A stretch of DNA of 64,000 bases, from positions 1 through 64,000 of the forward strand of contig CALNHX010003300.1 in assembly GCA_940337035.1 (NCBI GenBank), written 5' to 3'. The stretch is from Agriotes lineatus. Lineage: Eukaryota; Arthropoda; Insecta; Coleoptera; Elateridae. The position numbers were made by a program, and so were the translations under genes. The notes beneath the pieces were generated by a model. The model was given only the letters and a program-made list of their open reading frames with translations, was not told where the DNA came from and ran no database searches. Shown here piece after piece: positions 55,978 through 64,000 of this stretch. Positions within the stretch are counted from its first letter, which is position 1. Each line of letters begins with the position of its first letter.

Positions 55978-56424
55978 ACAATATTAATACATAACGATTA
56001 ACTTTATTGAAAAGTAATCCAACAATTAATATAATTATTCATTCTCAATTAAATTCAGCGGAATACTTCCAAAACACAGCATTTTAAAATTTTTAAAACA
56101 AGCCACACAGTTTGTTGGGGTTTAGTGTTACGTAACCTAGCGATATCGCTAAGGACAGAACATCGTTGCTAAGCGATACTTCGCAACAAGGCTATTTATT
56201 TTTTGAGTATGTGCATTGTTTTGTGAATATTTTGCATGGTGCCCAATATTCAGTGATATACTGCTGTTATTGGTTGAAAAAAGCAAATATCTGCAATGTG
56301 ATTGGCTTATATGTTATAGTGTTGAATAGTCAGATTTATTGCACTTTTGAAGTAAGTCCATATTTCATTATCATAACCGGTTGTTGCGTGCCTGGGTGTA
56401 ATAACGGGTCTATTACAACTTGTC

Positions 56425-56525
56425 TAAACGGAGTTAGACCAGTTTACACTTTTGTGTTCTTAAAACTGGTCTAAATTGAGTTAGACCAGTTTACACTCTT
56501 GTGTTCTTAAAACTGGTCTAAAATG
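56425..56525. repeat. Two-copy 50-bp tandem repeat
   Basis: GAGTTAGACCAGTTTACACT and TGTGTTCTTAAAACTGGTCT recur in tandem; AGACCAGTTT is inverted as AAACTGGTCT, so each unit can form a hairpin. Confidence 0.85.
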
Positions 56526-57225
56526 AGACTGTAAGAAATGTAAGAAGACTACATCTGGTCTGAACGTAAGAAGACGAAGCGTTTCTGTGAAAGTGATATA
56601 GCAGGCCTTTAATAATAGCCGATCAGAGCCTGAATGGAATAATGGCTTTCTTATTTATTGATATTAAAATATGTGGTTTTATTGGACGTAAATGGGCATG
56701 CCACGTTCGTGTTTGGAGCAGCGTGATTGGATTTCATAATAGTTTAGAAAGCTATTTACGTTTGATTTTTGTTTAAATATATTGCAGGAAATCGTTTGAT
56801 GCCACACACTAATCATTAAGAAAATTGAATTATTCAATATGGTATCCAGCATGGCCCTCTAAAAGTAAAAACCAACAACACCACTGCATCAGATGATCGT
56901 TTCTTAATTTCTTTTAGCAAAAGGTGTGAGAAAATTGTGTTTAAAGAACACTGCACTGGATAAGATCCAACACTTGTACAGGGTGATCGAATTTTGGCGC
57001 CCCGGAACTAAAAGTCTACTAAAATTTTGCAAGAATGCGAATCTTTTTTTTATGCATTTCTCAGTAAATATTTCTGATAAAAATTGGAGCATGTAACTAA
57101 ACTTACATTCCATGCATCCGATTTACTGATACGCTCAATATAGCGCGCTAAATTCAAATTTATGGAAAGCGTCTCTAGTAAAAAATATCAAGATATAATA
57201 TTAAGAGAAGATGAGGTTTTTTATC

Positions 57226-57300
57226 TAAATCCCAGGCGCGTGCTGGCCCGCCGGGCTACCGGGCATTTCCCGGTAGGCCCTGAGTTGCCGGGCCCTAGGA
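57226..57300. repeat. GC-rich inverted repeat
   Basis: CCCGCCGGGCTACCGGGCAT and TTTCCCGGTAGGCCCTGAGT: CTACCGGG is inverted as CCCGGTAG around CATTT, with GCCGGGCC beyond. Isolated island in AT-rich DNA. Confidence 0.7.
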
Positions 57301-57885
57301 CTATTCTTACAATTCTGTTCTTTAAAAAATATAAATTATCAAAATGAAGATAACTTTCGTTTGACCACGTTAATAATGTTGTGAGGAATCCAATTATAGT
57401 CAGTATAGACACCAGATTTGTGGATCATTGATTATTTTATGGCGATTTAAAATACTTGAATCGTCCTAGATTTCCTGAAATTAGTCAAAGTATGCCAATG
57501 AACTCCTTCAATAGAATTTGTGAAGTTATTCCATATGTCGATGGTTATGCCAGCCCTCTAAAAAGCAAAAAAAAAAAATTAAGGAAAAGTTAATGACGTT
57601 TGCCAAACTGTGTCCTCAGTTACCAAAAAAAAAATTTGAAAAGATTTATGAGACAGATAAAGCTAAAAACATGATCAAGATGAGCAAGCACAAGAAAATG
57701 AAGAAAGTCTTGACACTGACTTGGAAGATGAAATTTTCTTGGCAAATGTAGTCGCCTCTTATAGCTATCATTGTAGACACTTTTTTCGCAATGTGAAGTG
57801 CATTAGTTGTGTATCGTATGTACTCGTATTTGTGGTTATATGCAATTATAATGTATGTTGTACTGTATTCGATGTGTATGATACT

Positions 57886-58035
57886 CAGATGCCAAATTGG
57901 CCTAATTACCGAAATTAATTAGGCCAATACTGCAACTGAGCAAGAATTTGGCAATTGAGCGAATTTAGGTTTTACGCAATTCTCGTACTGAGTATTCTAT
58001 TTGGGCAATTGAGCGAATTTGGCATCTGAGTCTAA
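57886..58035. repeat. Palindrome with ACTCAGATGCCAAATT ends
   Basis: ACTCAGATGCCAAATTGG at the left is inverted at the right (GAATTTGGCATCTGAGT); inside, AATTTGGCAATTGAGCGAAT-like units repeat. No CpG-rich apex. Confidence 0.7.
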
Positions 58036-58577
58036 CCTATACTAGTTTCTTCTCACAACCCAACTTAAGCAAATATCTTGTGCACATTTATTTTCTAAAC
58101 TAAAATTATTAATTACTCGTTTACGCAGCTGTAAGAACATTTGGTAACGCTGCGCTGCTTCTCAAGATCCACCAAGCCACTTTAATGTCAAATTTCTTTC
58201 TGTTACAGAATAAACGTCAAACGTATAAACTCGATTTTTTTTCAGTTTTAGCAGTCGAATATAAACCTTTTTATACAGCTAGTACATAATTTGACTTTTT
58301 TCATTTTAAAACCATAATCCTATTTTATTTTCCACTGATTTTTTGTTTATATCTGTGATAAGAGCTATATAAAGTAGTCTATGACGCCCTAGGGCCAGTG
58401 CCGGTTTATGGTACTTTAACGCCCGGTGCTACTTGTGATCGCCGCCCCTATCTATGTTTTTGTAAATTAGTAATTTAAACAAGATGAAATTGCATTTCTA
58501 TATTATATTTTAAAAAAAAGTTCCGAAAACCGAAATTATCTATTATAGATAACTATACAGAATACATCAGTAAAAAA

Positions 58578-59229
58578 TCTGGTGTCATACACGCACACAA
58601 CTTCCTTTTACAGTGATTTTATAATTAGCCAAAACTTTGGTTTTTAATTTTTAAAAATTGTGAAAATTTTTAAAAAATTACAAATTCTACAAAAACGTTA
58701 CAAAATAGAGCATTAGTTGAAGAGACAAATTTTCTCTAAAATGTTAAGCTGGATTCAAAAATGTAATAATATACCGGGTGTTCTATTTAAAATAGGAGTT
58801 AATAAAAAAAAACAAATGAAATCCATTTTAGAAGTATTCAACTGGAAAATCCCCTATCTCACATTAATACACATTAAAAATGCAATAAAAATGTAGAGTT
58901 TGAAAAAATCGTTAAAGCCGTTTTTGAAAAAATCGAAAAAAACTGAAAAATCACAAGAGTAAACACCTACTTCCGGTTATACGATTTTCATCAAAAGCTA
59001 CCTGTCTCATTTACATAGTACACAAAACTTATATATGAAGTTTCAACGCCATACTTTTTTTCGTTTTTGAGATATTCTGTTCGCTCACAGACAGACAGAC
59101 ACACACAGACAGACAGACCAATGAACAAAAACGTGTTTTTTGGGTTCATGGGGCTCTAAAACGTGAAGCTTTGTTGAAAACTCAATTTCGAATTTTTGGG
59201 GTGAATCCAATACTTTCGTAAAAGGAAGT
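58578..59229 (+). mobile_element. HINE-like repeat A, copy 2
   Basis: Starts TCTGGTGTCATACACGCACA and ends GTAAAAGGAAGT, flanked by A-runs as is copy 1. Internal CAGACAGACAGACACACACA microsatellite and AAAACGTGAAGCTTTG. It is about 85-90% like copy 1 at 16559. Confidence 0.65.
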
Positions 59230-60054
59230 AAAAATAAAATAATAAAATAAACTAGTAAGAAAATACACACACAAACCAAAAAGCTAATATTTGGTTTTAA
59301 ATTACAAGAATATGGTAAGAAAAACGAAATAAAAGCAAAATAACATTCTTAAGCTTTGTGTTGCCATTCGTGTCTTTCTACAATATCTTAATATCACTAA
59401 TATACTAGGAACTGAGTAAAAATAAAAATAAATATTTTACGTTTAAAACTAATAGAAAATACAAACTCAACAAAATTCTTCCCCTAATTAACTTTGTTTT
59501 TTAAAATCAACTAAAAGGTCAAAATAAATAAATAACAGAAAAACACCAACATGGCCAATGTTCAATATTGCAATATATTGACATGTTTGACTACTAATAT
59601 ATTAAGATTTATATTTGGAAGAAATTTGGACATAATCACATGTAAGTACAATCACATTCGTAATAAAATACAGAAGCGGAGTTTTACTCAGTTTTACAAA
59701 AGCCATTTTCTTACTTTTAAAATTGAAAAGGTTTGTATTAGCTGGTTAGTGTCTACGGTTTTTAAAATGTACTAATAATATGGCTAAATAATTAAATTTT
59801 TCTTGGACAATTGAATTTCAAAGACAGGTTTAACCCGTTTCAGCATAGATAATGAACGCTCCCCACTAGCATTCGTAACCATTATCGAAAAAAAATAATA
59901 ATATAAAGGCATACATTTATATTTCGGATTGAGCAACGAGCATGTTAATTTATTTTCATGTAGCTATTTCACTAAATCTTTGGGAGATTCAACTTTAACT
60001 TCATCACTTAGTTCGTTTAAGAACTTTTTAAGTGAACAGATTCTTCAGGAAGAT

Positions 60055-60945
60055 ATTCGTCTGAGTCATTTATATGCAGATTGTCCGAAATCCGTTTTGA
60101 ACATAGGAAATTAATGGGTGCGACAAGAAAGACATAAACAAAATGAGTAGCAGGACAAAGATAGAATGTAATCATGGCTAGATAAATGTTTAAACTAAAA
60201 TTAAGTTAATGAAACAAACACTTTTGTCAAATATTTTATTTGTCATTAAGAGTATAAAGTGAGGTTTGAATAATTTTTTCGTTGACCGCTTGTTAATTTC
60301 AATATTAATTAATTATTTTTCCTAAAAATGGATGGATTAATAGACGTCATTAATACACTGTTTTTGATTAATACACTCTTTTTTATTAATTAACTGTTTT
60401 TTAAAAAAGGATGGATTAATAGATCTATTAATACACTGTTTTTCATTAATACACTCTTTTTCGTTAATTAACTGTTTTTGTGATTTTGACGTTTTGATGA
60501 TATTTTGCATGGAGGTTAGTTGTATTAATCAAATTTTTCGCCAAAAAAAAAGATTTTACGGTCAACGAGAAAATTTTGTAATCAACTCGTTTGTTAATGA
60601 GCGATTAATAATCTCAACTATTAAAGGCACTCACTCGCTATCGCTCGTTCGTGCTTTAAACAGTTTCGATTATTAATCGCCTTCATTAAATAACTAAAAA
60701 TAATTATGTGAATAGTAAACGATAGTATTATTAATTTAAACCTCACTTTATACTCTTAATGACTAATAAAATATTTGACGTGTTTGTTTCATTGATTAAA
60801 CTTTAGTTTAAAGGTATACATAGTTATGATTACATTCTATCTTTGTTCTGCTACTCATTTTGATTATGTCTTCCTTGTCACACTCATTAATTTCTTATGT
60901 TCAAAACGGATTTCGGACAATCTGTATGTATCTTTTAATTTTTGT
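60055..60945. repeat. Large palindrome with CpG apex (P13) inside the hAT element
   Basis: Outer arms match from ATTGTCCGAAATCCGTTTTG (60082) / its inverse (60902), through AACAAAGATAGAATGTAATC-like and TCATTAAGAGTATAAAGTGA (60244) / its inverse (60751), to an inner hairpin GCGATTAATAATC with apex CACTCACTCGCTATCGCTCG at 60628-60653. A 78-bp tandem unit (GGATGGATTAATAGA...) lies in the left half at 60331-60480. Confidence 0.8.
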
Positions 60946-61105
60946 AAATGCAATACTATATCTCCATCATTTAAATTTTTAGATTAAACAAAAATTCGAA
61001 CAAATCTGAACATGTTTTGTACACTTCGGATCTACGATTAATTTCAGACTGAAGATTATCAAGAATGAAGGTAACTCTGCTATCATTTTCTGTTAGGTCT
61101 TACAC

Positions 61106-61561
61106 TTAAAATAACTTCTGTATATTTTTGGATAAATAAATATCTTTGAATAAATAAGAAATAGTGGACTTTCCACGATTTGCAAGTTTTCTTATATGGT
61201 TTTCTAAAAAAGGGTTATATTCTGACAAAAGTTTTATCCCACTCAAATAATTGCCATTATGATCCTCGCATATCTTTTCATTACTGCCCCTAAATACCAA
61301 CTCTTCTTTCGCTGCAAATGTTATAATGCTAACAATCGTTTTTAATACGTTAACACAATATTCTTTTACAGAGTTTTTTTCTTCTTCAAGTTTCTTACCA
61401 ATTCCCCCAGTAGTTAAAGACTGCGCGGTATATATTCTCAGATTGTTTAAATGCTCAGATATTCGTTCGTGTTCATCAAACCTATGTGACTTTGTGGGCC
61501 TCGCCGCGACTTTTCTGACTCGCTTATGCTCGTTAGTCAAACGTGTCCGGTCTCGCCACAC
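61106..61561 (-). pseudogene. hAT (ZMYM1/TTF-type) transposase fragment
   Basis: 151 residues: a E-H-E-R-I-S-E-H region, then a K-E-Y-x-x-x-V-L-K-T-I-V segment, FRGSNEKICEDHNGNYLSGI, KLLSEYNPFLENHIRKLANR and STISYLFKDI. L-V-F-R-G-S-N-E-K...N-G-N-x-L...L-x-E-Y-x-P-x-L is the conserved part before the catalytic core of TTF-type hAT transposases. Downstream on the minus strand (near 60900) a short YRLSEIRFEHKKLM stretch resembles the hAT C-terminus, but the core between is gone, replaced by the palindrome. Confidence 0.82.
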
Positions 61562-62113
61562 AAAGTATCACTTTTACTCCTAATAACATAATATACTATT
61601 ATATGCAGCCTGCTATGGCTGCCCGACGCCAGGATATAGCGGGAAATGATAATATGCTTACTTCGTCGTCCTGTCAACTTTATTAAGTGTGAGTGGCCCC
61701 GCGCGCGCCGCCCAAAACAAATTTACCGCCCGGTTCTACAGCACCCGATAGCACCCATGTAAAACCGGCACTGCCTAGGGCGTAAAGAGAGGGCGTAATG
61801 ATAACACCCGCTCATTATACCCTCTCAGGCGGGAAAGCTTTTCAAGTTATTTGCGTATTCAAAGTGGAAAATAAGACAGTGTATGCACCATGGGCCTTAC
61901 TTGATGTTTATAGCCCTCGGGCGACATAAACCCTCGGGCCAGAGCCCTCAGGCTTCTAAAATTGTCGCCCTCAAAAATGCATAAACATCTTCATAATGCC
62001 CTTGGTACATACATAGCTATGCTGGCTCTTAATAGCGGGCGTAATGTGACTGTTACGGCCTGAGGGTCTATAAAGTTGCTAGGCAGTATAATAACGATTA
62101 ACAGTATAGTATA

Positions 62114-63388
62114 CGAGGGAAACTAGAAAAGTTATCTACCTAACTACGAAACGAATTATATACGGTTTTTTAAATAATTTTATTTTTCAATATAATCTCC
62201 CCCAACTTCAACGCACTTATGCCATTTGTCTTTCAAAGGGTTAATGCCCGTTGAAAAAAAAGATTCTTCTTGGGTCTCAAAATAGTCCTTGACTGCCCCC
62301 TTCAAATGCTCGTCTGTTTCAAAACGACGCCCTCTGAGATTCTTTTTTAGGTTTCTGAATAGATAGAAGTCGGACGGTGCCAGATCTGGACTATAAGGTG
62401 GATGGTTTAGCTCAATAAAGCGGCATTCCTGCAGAATTGGTTTGATTTTGGCGGCCTTATGCACAGTCGCGTTGTCATGAAGAATGGGCGATTCACCTTG
62501 TGATAAATTTGGACGTTCTTTGACAATAGCTGTACCCAGCTTTTTGAGGGTGTTACCATAAACCTCTGCAGTGATTGTAGAGCCTTTAGGCATATATTCA
62601 ATCAAAAGAATACCTTGCATGTCCCAAAAGATGGTTTCCATGAGTTTTCCAGCTGAAGATTGCGTGCGGGTCTTTTTTGGGGGAGGAGGCCCCTTATGCA
62701 CCCATAGCATAGACTCTAATTTCGTCTCAGGGCCCCAGTGATGCACCCAAGTCTAATCACCAGTCACTATCCGCATTAAGAGGTCGGGGTCCGCTTCCAA
62801 AGATTCCAAATTGTTTCTACAAATTTTCTGTCTACGCAGCTTTTGCTCAGGAGACAATAATCTGTTAACCCACCTTGCTGAAACTTTACTCATGCCCAGT
62901 TTGTCGTGCAATATTGTCAAAAGGCTAGGTTCGGATATTTCCAATGCTGTAGCAATGGTAAAGACTTTTATACGGCGATCCTCAAGAACCATGGCTTCCA
63001 CTTTCTTGCACATTTCAACATTTGTCGCTTCTGCAGGTCTTCCACTTCTGGGATCATCTTCTATAGATTCCCGTCCTCACCGAAATTGTTTTGAGCAAAA
63101 TTTAATTGTGAAATATGACGGAGCATCGTTTCCATACACCGCAATCATTCGTTCGCGAATCTTTTTCGGATTGTTGCCTTCCTTTGTAAGGAATTTTATT
63201 ACACTTCGATACTGTAATTTCAAAAGACTCATTTTTAGACACAAAACACTCCACAAAATATAAAATTACTGGCGGATATGAATCAAATTTTTCATGCAAC
63301 AATGAAAGACTTGTCACTGTTTGACATTACAAGGTGAAGCTTATCAATTGTTTCTATCCTGGCTAGGTAGATAATTTTGTTCCCCTCG
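62114..63388 (-). mobile_element. Full-length mariner element (1275 bp)
   Basis: Terminal repeats CGAGGGAAAC...TTATCTACCTA and inverse CGAGGGGAACAAAATTATCT, flanked by TA at 62112-62113 and 63389-63390. The gene fills most of the element. Only two stop codons and no frameshift suggest a fairly recent insertion. Confidence 0.9.
62180..63232 (-). pseudogene. Mariner transposase (DD34D) with two in-frame stops
   Basis: One frame from ATG 63232 to TAA 62180, 350 codons, the usual mariner length. N-terminal HTH pair (MSLLKLQYRSVIKFL..., ...GRPAEATNVEMCKKVEAMV), linker with R-W-V-x-R-x-L-L, W-V-H-H-W-G-P-E-T-K, HDNATVHKAAKIK, and HPPYSPDLAPSDFYLFRNLK. The first catalytic Asp is in V-T-G-D, the second in H-D-N, the third in P-S-D, the last two separated by 34 residues. 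Stops: TGA at 63077-63079, where mariners have Trp (x-W-G-R-E-S), and TAG at 62753-62755, directly after the first catalytic Asp. All three acids are intact. Confidence 0.93.
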
Positions 63389-63390
63389 TA

Positions 63391-64000
63391 GCAACACCAA
63401 CAATCTGCATAGAAACCATAGCACACCAAATATTCACAGCTCCAGCACAACGATGACGCAGTAGTTTGTAGCCAATATACTGAATCCTTCAATTGCGTAC
63501 ATTTCAGAAGTAAAACAAAATAAAATGTTGTATGTGCCACGTGCATAATCACGTTATTTATAACCATCGAGAAATGTAAAGCCCTCCGCTTTGAGTCGCT
63601 TTTTAAACATTTCCTAAACAATAATTAATCTATTATGCCCTTAATACATTAATAACTATTATTGACCTAACTCACAAAACTATCTCGGCCATAAAATAGA
63701 CTCCTCAAATTATGTGCTTGCTATATAAATAGCTATTATCCAACACCTTCTCTAACTAAAAATATTGCTACAGTTATTTCAAATAAAACAAGTTCATCAT
63801 TAGTCAGTCACTATAGTGAGGGAAAAAGAGAAAAGTCGAGGAGAAATAATTATTATGGATACATAACAACTAAAATTAAAGGCTTGCTTGTAATTTTTAA
63901 ATGTTATTAATATAATGTTAGTGTGAAAAAAATCAGAAGAAAAAATAAGTTAAAGAGATTTAATAGAGGTAATGGGCGTCGTGGTTAAAGTTTTTTTTTC
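63391..64000. other. AT-rich right flank; nothing recognised
   Basis: Open frames here are short or are shadows across the mariner end. No gene, RNA or repeat end identified. Confidence 0.4.

Larger units (their letters stand above)
58396..61773. mobile_element. hAT element, 3.4 kb, with perfect 8-bp target duplication
   Basis: Ends CAGTGCCGGTTTATGG and inverse CAGTGCCGGTTTTACATGG. CCTAGGGC is repeated exactly at 58388-58395 and 61774-61781, and falls in the palindrome GCCCTAGGGC of the empty site. Inside: GC-rich subterminal CGCCGCCC blocks, a HINE-like insertion, a ~880-bp palindromic region, a solo right half of palindrome P9, and transposase remains on the minus strand. Confidence 0.9.

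Overview
This looks like a window of AT-rich insect nuclear DNA. The signs are a divergent ionotropic-receptor gene, spliced genes with short GT-AG introns, a spread-out C2H2 zinc-finger gene with IKQE motifs in its N-terminal part, and a transposon mix typical of insects (mariner, Tc1, hAT, Merlin, Crypton-like, jockey and RTE-type LINEs). A beetle-like genome is my guess; the sequence does not prove the order.

Host genes are sparse. I support four: an ionotropic receptor on the minus strand (13510-15150, 5' exon missing), a C2H2 zinc-finger protein (24402-25469), a TTC12-like TPR gene of which only the N-terminal part is visible (33096-33858, one 58-bp intron), and a seven-exon ZMAT3/ZNF385-type U1-like zinc-finger gene (51922-53747) with a one-base frameshift in exon 4. 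There is one intact tRNA-Leu(CAA) gene (10727-10807, minus).

The rest is mostly mobile DNA, much of it nested. The region 5631-11490 has about 290-bp terminal inverted repeats beginning with AG and a perfect 6-bp target duplication, the hallmarks of a Maverick/Polinton. It keeps one open reading frame and carries a foldback element and two tRNA-like modules. From 15851 to 20010 a dead Tc1 gene is split by four insertions, one of which (a hAT element with 8-bp duplication) is itself interrupted. From 36500 to 40480 lies a decayed LINE interrupted by several miniature elements and a mariner relic. From 43470 to 44831 are a Merlin fragment and a spliced tyrosine-recombinase (Crypton-type) fragment. 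From 45600 to 50500 a truncated jockey element sits in one arm of an inverted repeat whose other arm preserves the empty site. From 58396 to 63388 come a 3.4-kb hAT and a near-intact mariner with two stop codons.

The most unusual signal is a set of about fifteen imperfect palindromes (for example 28288-28425, 36955-37066, 45181-45315, 49353-49497, 55736-55977). Their arms are unrelated from locus to locus, yet most share a CpG-rich apex (CGAG...CTCG or close) and an AATAGTAT-like outer end. A second set of four palindromes shares an inner core but has outer layers shared only by subsets. Together they suggest a class of hairpin elements that take up flanking DNA as inverted copies.
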